Shown here one piece after another: positions 7,616 through 15,464 of a stretch of 64,000 bases of DNA. A program made the position numbers and the translations under genes. How positions within the stretch are numbered: position 1 is the first letter of the stretch; every line of letters starts with the position of its first letter. The notes under the pieces were generated by a model. The model did no database searches, was not told the DNA's origin, and saw only the letters and a list, made by a program, of their open reading frames with translations. Source of the DNA: Fimenecus sp036652055 (GTDB lineage: Bacteria > Bacillota > Clostridia > Oscillospirales > Acutalibacteraceae); contig JAVVWP010000002.1 of NCBI GenBank assembly GCA_036652055.1, forward strand, positions 1-64,000, written 5' to 3'.

Positions 7616-8713
7616 GTGATTTTTACAGGTAGAGATAGCAGTTATCCTTTTTCGTTAGAGGACTTATTAAAGTTAACTGTTGAAAAAGAAGGCTCAGACC
7701 TTCATTTGGTTTCAGGAATTGAGCCATGCATTAGAATAAATGGCGATTTAATCAGACAAGATATACCTACGCTTTATCCAGAGGACATTGAGCGTATGCT
7801 ATTATCAATTATGTCTGATGTGCAAAAAAGAAAACTTGAAGAAGATTGGGAATTGGACCTTGCGGTTTCTGTTCCAAATTGTGCAAGATTTAGAGGAAAT
7901 GTTATAATTCAAAGAGGAACTTTGGCGGCTGTTTTTAGAGCAATACCATTTGAAGTTCCAGAGCTTGAAAAGTTAGGCTTACCTAACGATATTAAGCGTC
8001 TTTGCAATCTTCCTCGTGGCTTGGTTTTGGTTACTGGCCCTACGGGAAGTGGCAAGTCAACAACTCTTGCAGCAATGATTAAATATATTAATGAGCGTTA
8101 TGAAACTAATATCGTCACAGTTGAAGACCCTATTGAGTTTTTACATACACATATAAAATCGACGGTAAGGCAAAGAGAAATTGGAACAGATACACACAGC
8201 TTTGCAAACGCTTTAAAAACTGTTCTTCGTCATGACCCTGATACGATTATGATTGGTGAAATGCGTGATCCTGAAAGTATTTCTATTGCAGTTACTGCGG
8301 CAGAAACAGGGCATCTCGTTTTTTCAACACTTCATACTCAAACAGCACCTATGACAATATCTCGTATAATAGATTCATTCCCTGAGGGGCAAAAAGGTCA
8401 AATCAGACAACAGCTTGCAAACTCATTAAAAGCTGTTCTTTCGCAGCAGCTAATTCCAACAGTTAATGGCAAAGGTCGCTGCGTTGCAGTCGAATATATG
8501 ATAGATACTCCTTCAGTTAAAAACCTTATCCGTGAAGAAAAAGAGCATCAGCTTTATGCCGCAATGCAAACAGGGCAGATGCAAGGAATGCAAACAATGG
8601 ATCAGGCTCTTTTAAAACTTTGCAAGGAACAAAAAATATCAAAAGAATCAGTAGTTGAATATTGTGTTGATGAAAAAGAAGTAAGGCGACTTTTGTCAAC
8701 AATGGGCTACTAA
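7616..8713 (+). CDS. pilT: Type IV pilus retraction ATPase PilT
   Basis: A 365-residue secretion ATPase: Walker A GPTGSGKST (about 141-149), an Asp-box with EDPIE, a His-box and GEMRDPES (Walker B region). The C-terminal element SVKNLIRE matches the AIRNLIRE motif that marks PilT and is needed for retraction. The end GMQTMDQALL is also PilT-like. The start is GTG 7616 with AAGGAG (7601-7606). PilT powers pilus retraction, giving twitching motility or DNA uptake. The presence of PilT supports a true type IV pilus rather than a type II secretion system. Confidence 0.92.
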   Translation: MIFTGRDSSYPFSLEDLLKLTVEKEGSDLHLVSGIEPCIRINGDLIRQDIPTLYPEDIERMLLSIMSDVQKRKLEEDWELDLAVSVPNCARFRGNVIIQRGTLAAVFRAIPFEVPELEKLGLPNDIKRLCNLPRGLVLVTGPTGSGKSTTLAAMIKYINERYETNIVTVEDPIEFLHTHIKSTVRQREIGTDTHSFANALKTVLRHDPDTIMIGEMRDPESISIAVTAAETGHLVFSTLHTQTAPMTISRIIDSFPEGQKGQIRQQLANSLKAVLSQQLIPTVNGKGRCVAVEYMIDTPSVKNLIREEKEHQLYAAMQTGQMQGMQTMDQALLKLCKEQKISKESVVEYCVDEKEVRRLLSTMGY

Positions 8714-8740
8714 CTATAATTTCAAAAAGGGGGAATTTTT

Positions 8741-9943
8741 TTGGCAGCCTTTAAATATGATGGTCTTAATAAACAAGGGCAAAATGTTCATGGCGAAGTA
8801 GTTGCTGATAATTCAGCCTCCGCTATTGAAAAGCTTCGTGAAGCGGGAGTTGTTGTTACAGACATAACTGAGAAAACCATAAAGGCAAACAAAAAATCCG
8901 GTGGTAAAAAGGTTTCTCTTACAGACATATCACTTTTCAGCAGGCAGATGGCCGCTATGCTTTCAGCAGGTGTGCCAATCACGAGAGCGATGTCAACTCT
9001 TTCTAAACAAACCACAAATCCAACCCTTTCACAGGCTATTGATGATATATCAAAAAGTGTTGAGGGTGGAGCTCCTCTTGCCGATGCTTTTGCTGAATAT
9101 CCAAAAATTTTCAATGACTTATTTGTTTCTATGATTGCAACAGGTGAGGTCGGCGGTATTTTAGAGCAATCTCTTATGAGTCTTTCAACGCAGCTTCAAA
9201 AAGAAAAAAATCTTAAAGATAATATTAAATCAGCAGTTTCATATCCTAAAAACATAGGAATGTTTGCAGCAGTTTTGCTTATAGCGATGCTCGCTTTCAT
9301 GGTTCCTATTTTCCAAAGAATGATTCCATCAGGAACTCCGCTTAATGCAATTACAGATTTCATATTTATGGCTTCAAACAGCCTTAGAACGCAATGGTAC
9401 ATATGGATTGCAGTTGCAGTTGCAGTGATAGTTGTTCTGAGAATTTTAATAAAAAGTAAGCCGGCACATAGGCTTTGGGAAAACAATAAACTTAGAATGC
9501 CTCTTTTTGGCGATTTTATGACAAAAATGGTTGTTGCACGATTTTGCCGAACTTTGGCAACATTGCTTTCGGGCGGTGTTACAGCAGTTGAGGCGCTTGA
9601 ATCAGCAGGGCCTACATCAGGCAGTGATTTAGTTGAAAAAGCAGTAACTAAGGCAATTGCAGATATTGAGGAAGGTAAAGCAATATCCGAATCACTTGAT
9701 AAAAGTGGGCTTTTCCCTCCAATGGTTATAGGAATGGTTGCAATCGGTGAAGAGGCAGGTACACTTCCAGAGCTTCTTGACAAGGTTGCAGAATTCTATG
9801 AAGAAGATGTTGAGGCAACTTCACGAAATTTAGGTTCTATTATCGAACCAATCGCACTTATCGGTATAGGCGGTCTTGTAGGTGCAATGCTTATTTCACT
9901 TTATCTACCAATATTCACAGCGACAACATCAGTAGGTACATAA
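8741..9943 (+). CDS. pilC: Type IV pilus inner-membrane platform protein PilC
   Basis: A 400-residue protein of the GspF/PilC family. It has two related cytoplasmic helical domains (about 65-185 and 265-385), each entered by an FSRQMAAMLSAGVP- or FCRTLATLLSGGV-type motif. Membrane segments lie near 170-190, 215-235 and 375-395. It is the platform on which the ATPases PilB and PilT act. Start TTG 8741 follows AAAGGGGG (8726-8733). The gene follows pilT by 27 bases in the same operon. Confidence 0.92.
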   Translation: MAAFKYDGLNKQGQNVHGEVVADNSASAIEKLREAGVVVTDITEKTIKANKKSGGKKVSLTDISLFSRQMAAMLSAGVPITRAMSTLSKQTTNPTLSQAIDDISKSVEGGAPLADAFAEYPKIFNDLFVSMIATGEVGGILEQSLMSLSTQLQKEKNLKDNIKSAVSYPKNIGMFAAVLLIAMLAFMVPIFQRMIPSGTPLNAITDFIFMASNSLRTQWYIWIAVAVAVIVVLRILIKSKPAHRLWENNKLRMPLFGDFMTKMVVARFCRTLATLLSGGVTAVEALESAGPTSGSDLVEKAVTKAIADIEEGKAISESLDKSGLFPPMVIGMVAIGEEAGTLPELLDKVAEFYEEDVEATSRNLGSIIEPIALIGIGGLVGAMLISLYLPIFTATTSVGT

Positions 9944-9970
9944 TATAGAATACAGGGGAATGATGATACT

Positions 9971-10948
9971 ATGGGAAAAATTAAAAGCGTAATCGGCTTT
10001 GAAGTGGATTCAACAGAAATGAGAGCTATTGAAATTACTCGTTCGGGCGGAGCTTTCTCGATTTTAGCTTGTGGAAAAAGTCCACTGGCTGAAGGAATTA
10101 TAGAGGAAGGCTTTATAAGAGATGCCGACGCCTTTACTATGGCCCTTTCTGAGTTGTTACAAAGCGGAAAGTTTAAAGCAACCGATGTAGTAGTTGGCGT
10201 AAACAATGAAAATGTTATTATGAGGTATGCTTCTTTTCCACAGGTTCCTGAAGACAAATTGCGTAATATGGTACTTTTGCAGGCACAGGAGTTTATTCCT
10301 ATTCCTGTTCAAGAAATGGAAATCGACTATGTTATTGCGGGCGAGGGAGTCAACGATGACGAGCAGCCAATTGTAAATGTTTTGCTTGTTGCCGCAAGAA
10401 GAAGTATGTTAGAGCAACTTATAAACATTTTTTCTGCGTCAAAGCTTCAAGTTAATGAAATCGAATCTTCGGTTCTTTCAATGACAAGAGCAGCGCAAAA
10501 AGTTGCTGCTGGCAAAAACTTTGCCCTTTTAAATCTTACAGATGATATGCTTAACTTCTTAGTAGTTAAAAACAATGATATATCTATGGTCCGTTCCATT
10601 ACAATTCCTGAAAGAGCTGCAGATGCAGTTGCAAATTTATTTAAAAATGCTGATGAAGACATCACAGAAGATGAAATTGATACTGTTGGTGCTATGTTAG
10701 GGGCTGAAACCTCATCATCGGTTAGCTATTATTCTATGCAAAGCGGTATAGAACCAATTGAAAACATATATTTTATGGCAAATACAACTAAGAGGCAGGA
10801 TTTGATTACAAGGATTACAGATATTGTGTCAAACATACCTGTTACAATTCCAGATGTTTACGAGGATATGAATTTTGGGCTTGAGTCCAGCGTTATTAAG
10901 GATTTTGCAGGTTGTATAGGTCTTGCAATTCAAGCTTTGGAGGGATAA
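9971..10948 (+). CDS. pilM: Type IV pilus actin-like ATPase PilM
   Basis: A 325-residue protein starting with an IGFEVDSTEMRAIEI actin-fold phosphate-1 segment, followed by SHS2-type features (VVVGVNNENVIMR, Q-E-FIPIPVQEMEIDY), as in PilM. PilM is a cytoplasmic ring protein that binds the short N-terminus of PilN and links the ATPase stage to the alignment complex. The PilN start is three bases downstream, indicating coupled translation. PilM, N, O and P are unusual as a full set in a bacterium that shows no outer-membrane genes here. Confidence 0.88.
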   Translation: MGKIKSVIGFEVDSTEMRAIEITRSGGAFSILACGKSPLAEGIIEEGFIRDADAFTMALSELLQSGKFKATDVVVGVNNENVIMRYASFPQVPEDKLRNMVLLQAQEFIPIPVQEMEIDYVIAGEGVNDDEQPIVNVLLVAARRSMLEQLINIFSASKLQVNEIESSVLSMTRAAQKVAAGKNFALLNLTDDMLNFLVVKNNDISMVRSITIPERAADAVANLFKNADEDITEDEIDTVGAMLGAETSSSVSYYSMQSGIEPIENIYFMANTTKRQDLITRITDIVSNIPVTIPDVYEDMNFGLESSVIKDFAGCIGLAIQALEG

Positions 10949-10951
10949 TCA

Positions 10952-11710
10952 GTGTTGAAAGTTAGTTTACTGCCTGCTTCATATAGGAAGCATATTGATG
11001 GCAAAAAGAAGAAAGACCTTATTTTAAAGATTGCATTTGTTTTTCTTGTATGTGCGTTAATTATATATGTTGGAGTTTTAGCCAAAGGAATGATTTTAGA
11101 TTCTAAACTTTCTAAAATTCAAACTGAAAATGTAAAACTCGAGCAACAATTTCCTGCACTCCAAAAATATCAAGAAATTTTCAATAGTCTTAAAAAGTCA
11201 CAGGAAATGATTAAAGCAATCACCCCTGCGGACACTGAGGCTGTTGCATTTGTGACAGAAATATTTAATATAGCTCCTGACTATGTTCAAATAATGGATG
11301 TAAATATTGAAAACTGGTTTACTGCTGGTATTTGCACAATTAACTGCACCGCTCAAGATTATAGCGATGCTCAGGACTTCCTTGATTTGTTTAGAACCGA
11401 GGAAATGGCAAAAACAATTAAACTTGCAGAAATGACGAATATAACACGAGGAAACTCAACTGATGGTGTGAAGTCGGTTACTTTTACCATTGCTTTGAGC
11501 CTATCAAATGCAATTAAAGTTACAACGCAGGCTCCTCAAATTGTTACGGTTACTGATAAAAAAGGCGTAGCTGTTACAGATACTGAAGGTAAAGTTGAAA
11601 CGAGCGTTGTTGCACCAACTGCAGCTACAACAGCGGCATCTGGTGATAGCACAACTGCTGGAACTGGAACGACTGCTCCCGCAACTACTGCAAAGGGAGG
11701 TAAAAAATAA
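10952..11710 (+). CDS. pilN: Type IV pilus alignment protein PilN
   Basis: A 252-residue bitopic protein. The cytoplasmic N-terminus has VSLLPASYR, the PilN equivalent of the LLPWR motif that docks in PilM. A membrane helix (about 25-46) is followed by a coiled coil (about 50-90) and a ferredoxin-like domain. The C-terminus (about 205-252) is a low-complexity Thr/Ala/Gly tail ending in GGKK that is not part of usual PilN and may thread into the wall. Start GTG 10952 has GGAGGG (10939-10944) seven bases upstream; TTG 10955 is an alternative. The stop overlaps the pilO start. Confidence 0.82.
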   Translation: MLKVSLLPASYRKHIDGKKKKDLILKIAFVFLVCALIIYVGVLAKGMILDSKLSKIQTENVKLEQQFPALQKYQEIFNSLKKSQEMIKAITPADTEAVAFVTEIFNIAPDYVQIMDVNIENWFTAGICTINCTAQDYSDAQDFLDLFRTEEMAKTIKLAEMTNITRGNSTDGVKSVTFTIALSLSNAIKVTTQAPQIVTVTDKKGVAVTDTEGKVETSVVAPTAATTAASGDSTTAGTGTTAPATTAKGGKK

Positions 11711-12279
11711 TGGATTTAAACCTTAAATTAGATTTCAAGAAAAAAGAAAAAGGCTCAAATAAAATGGCAGACAACATTTTAGTTTTCATTATTGTGCTTA
11801 CTCTGATTTTTGCGGGGCTTATAACTGCTACGGTTTTTGGTGTTAAGGAAATTAACACAAAAATTGCAAGCATTGAAACCGCTAAAGAAAAATATCAACA
11901 AAATCAATTGGCGATTGACAACTTAAAAGCACTTCAAAGAAAAAGCAGTGAATACGAAAAACAGCGTGATGAATATGATGCACTTATTCCAAAAGAGTTT
12001 AACGCAGCAGACACAATGAGGGATATGGAAAAGCGTGCTGAAGATAAGGGCTGCATTCTTACTGCTATTGAATTTGGCGAAAAAGAAGCTCCTTCTGGCA
12101 AGGTTAATCAAAAAAATGTAAAAATCATAGTTGCTGGAGATTTTAACGATCTTATGAAGTTTGTAGATGGACTTGTACATGACAAGGAATTTATGAGAGT
12201 TGATGCGATTAATCTAAAGGGAGATGCTAACAACAAGATGACCGTTGCGATGACTGTTGTTAAATTCTTTAAAGACTAA
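11710..12279 (+). CDS. pilO: Type IV pilus alignment protein PilO
   Basis: A 189-residue protein with a short basic cytoplasmic N-terminus, one membrane helix (about 23-45), a coiled coil (about 50-85) and a small alpha/beta domain ending FVDGL...VDAINLKG. This is the PilO layout, and PilO pairs with PilN outside the membrane. The start codon overlaps the pilN stop by one base, so equal expression of the two is expected. It is identified by position and topology as well as by sequence, as PilO is poorly conserved. Confidence 0.8.
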   Translation: MDLNLKLDFKKKEKGSNKMADNILVFIIVLTLIFAGLITATVFGVKEINTKIASIETAKEKYQQNQLAIDNLKALQRKSSEYEKQRDEYDALIPKEFNAADTMRDMEKRAEDKGCILTAIEFGEKEAPSGKVNQKNVKIIVAGDFNDLMKFVDGLVHDKEFMRVDAINLKGDANNKMTVAMTVVKFFKD

Positions 12280-12331
12280 GCCAAGGTTAATCCTCGCTGA
12301 GTAAAAAAAGGATATTGGAGAGAGCGATTAA

Positions 12332-14017
12332 ATGAGTAGTAATGTTGTGATACCCGGTAGTATTTGTTCAAAGCTTATAGATGCCGGCATAATAAATGAA
12401 GCCCAACTTTTGGAAGCTTTAGAGATACAAAAGACAAGCAAAGCATTGATTGGAGCTATACTTACTCAGTTAGGTTATTGTACTGAAGATGATATAGCAA
12501 GAATTCTTGCAAAAAAGACCGGTTATAAATATATTTCTATTAACGAAATAGGTGTTGATGTTTCAACAGCTAATCTAATCACGCCCGAAATGGCATTAAG
12601 AAACAATATATTACCGCTCTATCGAGAAGACAAAACACTATATGTCGCAATGAAAAATCCAAACGATATTATTACTTTGGATAATTTGCATTTGATGACA
12701 GGGTTTGAAATTTGCCCTGTAATTGTTGCGGATATGGAGCTTGCTGCGGCAATTGAGAACTTTGCAAATATGAACTCGGCAGTTGATAGTTATGATGAGG
12801 ACGAGGAGGCTGATTTAATTGCCGACTCTGAGGAATTATCACTTGACGATAAACCTGCGGTTCAGCTTGTAAACCAAGTTATTAATAATGCTATTAAAAA
12901 CGGTGTTTCTGATATTCATATTGAAGCCATGGAAAAAGTTTTAAGAATTAGATATAGAATTGATGGCGTGCTTCAAGAAATTTCACAAAATCCTATAAAG
13001 ATGTTTGCATCTGTTGTTTCTCGTGTTAAGGTTCTTGGCGGAATGGACATCGCAGAAAAGCGTATTCCTCAAGATGGGCGTGCAACAGTTAAAATTGATG
13101 ATAGAACAATAGATATTCGTATAGCTACAATGCCGACGGTATATGGCGAAAAGATTGTTATGCGTTTGCTTGAAAGAAGTCAAGGGGTAATTACAATCAA
13201 GGACTTGCACTTTTCTGAGAGGCAGCTTCCTCGATTTAACGCAGCAATTCATATGCCTTATGGGTTTGTGCTTGTTACAGGGCCTACGGGTAGTGGTAAA
13301 TCAACCACGCTTTATGCAACGCTTGCTGAAATTAGCACAATAGAAAAGAATGTTATAACACTTGAGGACCCTGTTGAGCGCAGAATGTCAGGTATAAATC
13401 AAGTTCAAATGAATAATAGAGCAGGAATGACCTTCGCAGCAGCACTTCGTTCAGTTCTTCGTAGTGACCCTGACATAGTAATGGTCGGTGAAATTCGTGA
13501 TGGTGAAACTGCTAAGATTGCTGTTGAGGCTGCTCTTACAGGGCATATGGTTCTTTCAACACTGCATACCAATGATACATCAGGTGCGGTTACAAGACTT
13601 GATGAAATGGGAGTTGAACCTTTCCTTACAGCGTCATCTCTTGTTGGCGTTTTAGCACAAAGACTTATGAGAAAGCTTTGCCCAAAATGCAAAGAAGAAT
13701 ATAAAATCAGCAAAGAAGAAATAATTAAAATTATTCCAGATTTTCCTGTCGAGCAATATCCTGCTGATGAATTTACTATTTATAGGCCAAAAGGCTGTTT
13801 GACTTGCAATAACACTGGTTATAAAGGGCGTGAGGCTGTTTTCGAATTCTTAACGGTTACAGAAAACACTAAAAAGCTCATTTTGGCAAGAGCAAACGGT
13901 AATGATATTAAATCCCTTGCAATAAAAGAGGGTATGTATACCTTAAAAGATGAAGGTATTTTAAAAGTAATGAAGGGCAGAACTTCAATAGAGGAACTCC
14001 TTCGTGTAATTGTTTAA
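12332..14017 (+). CDS. pilB: Type IV pilus extension ATPase PilB
   Basis: A 561-residue GspE/PilB ATPase. The N-terminus (about 1-150) is an MshEN-type domain with ICSKLIDAGIINEAQLLEAL and a second half near 90-130; related MshEN domains bind cyclic di-GMP. The motor domain has Walker A GPTGSGKST (about 317-325), EDPVE, GEIRDGET and HTNDT. A zinc-binding tetracysteine (CPKC about 450, CLTC about 489) is typical of PilB/GspE. It drives pilus extension with PilC. It closes the assembly operon; the pilins have their own promoters downstream. Confidence 0.93.
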   Translation: MSSNVVIPGSICSKLIDAGIINEAQLLEALEIQKTSKALIGAILTQLGYCTEDDIARILAKKTGYKYISINEIGVDVSTANLITPEMALRNNILPLYREDKTLYVAMKNPNDIITLDNLHLMTGFEICPVIVADMELAAAIENFANMNSAVDSYDEDEEADLIADSEELSLDDKPAVQLVNQVINNAIKNGVSDIHIEAMEKVLRIRYRIDGVLQEISQNPIKMFASVVSRVKVLGGMDIAEKRIPQDGRATVKIDDRTIDIRIATMPTVYGEKIVMRLLERSQGVITIKDLHFSERQLPRFNAAIHMPYGFVLVTGPTGSGKSTTLYATLAEISTIEKNVITLEDPVERRMSGINQVQMNNRAGMTFAAALRSVLRSDPDIVMVGEIRDGETAKIAVEAALTGHMVLSTLHTNDTSGAVTRLDEMGVEPFLTASSLVGVLAQRLMRKLCPKCKEEYKISKEEIIKIIPDFPVEQYPADEFTIYRPKGCLTCNNTGYKGREAVFEFLTVTENTKKLILARANGNDIKSLAIKEGMYTLKDEGILKVMKGRTSIEELLRVIV

Positions 14018-14032
14018 TAAAAAGTTATGATT

Positions 14033-14077
14033 TTCCCTCCCACAGGAGCTGCCAATCGCAGTTACCGAAGGAGGGAA
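14033..14077 (+). terminator. Imperfect hairpin after pilB
   Basis: TTCCCTCC (14033-14040) pairs with GGAGGGAA (14070-14077), enclosing a smaller CTGC/GCAG hairpin (14049-14061). No U run follows, so it may be a weak terminator or a repeat remnant. In the rest of 14018-14327 I see only AT-rich DNA and the first pilin promoter. Confidence 0.4.
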
Positions 14078-14238
14078 CTTTACAGCGCCGTACTTCATAT
14101 ACAAATCCAAGTTAAAAATCGTGCCATTTTTCTGCTATTTGCAAAACAAATATCCACTCAGCGTTAAGAAAAATAGCAAGCAAGACGAGTAAAACAAAAG
14201 GCAATCCTTAGATTTATAAAATATTTACAATATAATGG

Positions 14239-14266
14239 TTGACAAAGGGAAAATTTGGTATATAAT
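14239..14266 (+). promoter_or_regulatory. Promoter of the first pilin gene
   Basis: TTGACA (14239-14244), a 16-base spacer and TATAAT (14261-14266): consensus boxes with a slightly short spacer, about 60 bases before the start codon. Confidence 0.8.
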
Positions 14267-14327
14267 AAGTACATAAGGTTCACGAAACATTCACGGAAGT
14301 TATACTTTATAATTTTGGGGGATTAAT

Positions 14328-14747
14328 ATGGTTAGAAATCATTTGAAAAATCCTTTGGGGAATAAACGAGGCTTTACATTAGTTGAATTAATGATAGTTA
14401 TTGTCATTATGGGAATTTTAGTTGCTGTTGCTATTCCTATTTATGGCGCTGTTACAGCTACTAGTGAAAAAAGAGCTTGCCAAGCTAATTGTGAAATAAT
14501 TGAAAAAGCAGCAATCCAATATATGCTTAATCAAAATAAAGATGACCTTAAAGATATAACTGGTGTATCACAAATTGAAGTAACTCCTACTGTTATAGCT
14601 CAATTCCCAATAGAATTTATGCAAAGCTTTAACAATGGCTTTCCTGCTTGTTCAAAAGGGGGAACATACACTTTAGTCCTTGATGTAGCAAACAGTGGCA
14701 AAACTTTAACGGTGGTTTGCAGTGAAACCTCGCATCATAAAAAATAA
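14328..14747 (+). CDS. Type IV pilin, probable minor pilin
   Basis: A 139-residue prepilin with a short basic leader ending in Gly and the cleavage box G/FTLVE with Glu at mature position 5, followed by a long hydrophobic alpha1 helix (MIVIVIMGILVAVAIPIY). The globular part has cysteines in RACQANC, FPAC and VVC, the last two placed like a C-terminal disulfide loop. Residues around the cleavage site and the helix are identical to the second pilin downstream, but the codons differ and here are the ordinary AT-rich ones, suggesting lower expression. The prepilin peptidase needed to process it is not in the window. Confidence 0.88.
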   Translation: MVRNHLKNPLGNKRGFTLVELMIVIVIMGILVAVAIPIYGAVTATSEKRACQANCEIIEKAAIQYMLNQNKDDLKDITGVSQIEVTPTVIAQFPIEFMQSFNNGFPACSKGGTYTLVLDVANSGKTLTVVCSETSHHKK

Positions 14748-14769
14748 AATCAATACTTACAAAAAAAGC

Positions 14770-14798
14770 TTTACAAAGCAAGCACTTTAGTGTATAAT
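14770..14798 (+). promoter_or_regulatory. Promoter of the second pilin gene
   Basis: TTTACA (14770-14775), 17 bases, TATAAT (14793-14798). A small GGGG/CCCC hairpin (about 14831-14843) lies in the 87-base leader before the AAAGGAG ribosome site. Confidence 0.75.
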
Positions 14799-14885
14799 GA
14801 CTATACTGAAGAAAAAGAATTTGGTATTAAGGGGATACACCCCATAATATATTAACTACTTTTTATAATAAAGGAGAGATTTTCA

Positions 14886-15308
14886 ATGAGAAAAATGTTA
14901 CAAAACAAAAAAGGCTTTACCCTCGTTGAGTTAATGATCGTTATCGTTATCATGGGTATCCTCGTTGCAGTTGCTATTCCAATTTATGGCGCTGTTACAA
15001 AGAATGCAGAAAAGAAATCTTGTCTTGCAAACCAAAACATCATTTCAACAAACCTTTCACAGTATCAAATGACAGGTAATGGTGGTGATATGATTGGTTG
15101 GGCAACATTAGTAGCAGACTTTAATGGTAAAACGGGTTCTGCACTTCCAGCTTCATATCGTGGATTGTTTAAAGATGGCGTTCCAACTTGCCCAACAGCA
15201 AAGGCACAATACTCAATTGCAATTACAGCACCAGCAGCTGACACTGACGCTACAGGCACAATTAAAGTTACATGTACTGATACAACAGTCGGCGCAAAAC
15301 ATGTATAA
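14886..15308 (+). CDS. pilA: Type IV pilin, probable major pilin
   Basis: A 140-residue prepilin with leader MRKMLQNKKG and the box G/FTLVELMIVIVIMGILV. Cysteines at SCLANQ, PTCPTA and VTC match those of the first pilin, so a C-terminal disulfide loop is likely. Codon use differs from most genes here: many ATC, CTC, AAC and GCA codons, the pattern of a strongly expressed gene. Together with its AAAGGAG site, own promoter and own strong terminator, this points to the main structural subunit. The two pilins probably arose by duplication with divergence of the globular part. Confidence 0.9.
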   Translation: MRKMLQNKKGFTLVELMIVIVIMGILVAVAIPIYGAVTKNAEKKSCLANQNIISTNLSQYQMTGNGGDMIGWATLVADFNGKTGSALPASYRGLFKDGVPTCPTAKAQYSIAITAPAADTDATGTIKVTCTDTTVGAKHV

Positions 15309-15355
15309 TGCATAGCACTCGCAGATAAAACAAATTAAGCTTAGGCTTTAAAAAC

Positions 15356-15383
15356 AAAAAGGTCAGAGAAATCTGACCTTTTT
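15356..15383 (+). terminator. Terminator after the major pilin gene
   Basis: A 12-bp perfect stem (15356-15367 with 15372-15383) with a GAAA tetraloop; the U run forms the end of the right arm. It closely resembles the terminator after yfhO at 18330. Confidence 0.9.
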
Positions 15384-15410
15384 GCTTTGCAAAACTAATT
15401 ATATCGGTGA

Positions 15411-15439
15411 TTGTTATTTAGATTAAAATATGTTATCAT
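15411..15439 (+). promoter_or_regulatory. Probable promoter of the YfhO gene
   Basis: TTGTTA (15411-15416), 17 bases, TATCAT (15434-15439), 26 bases before the TTG start of the YfhO gene. Confidence 0.55.
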
Positions 15440-15464
15440 TTACCAATAAGGCGGTGCATTCAAA

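Noticed and set aside
7616..14017. Type II secretion system instead of a pilus
   Set aside because: A PilT retraction ATPase with the SVKNLIRE motif and PilM are present, and a secretin barrel is missing.
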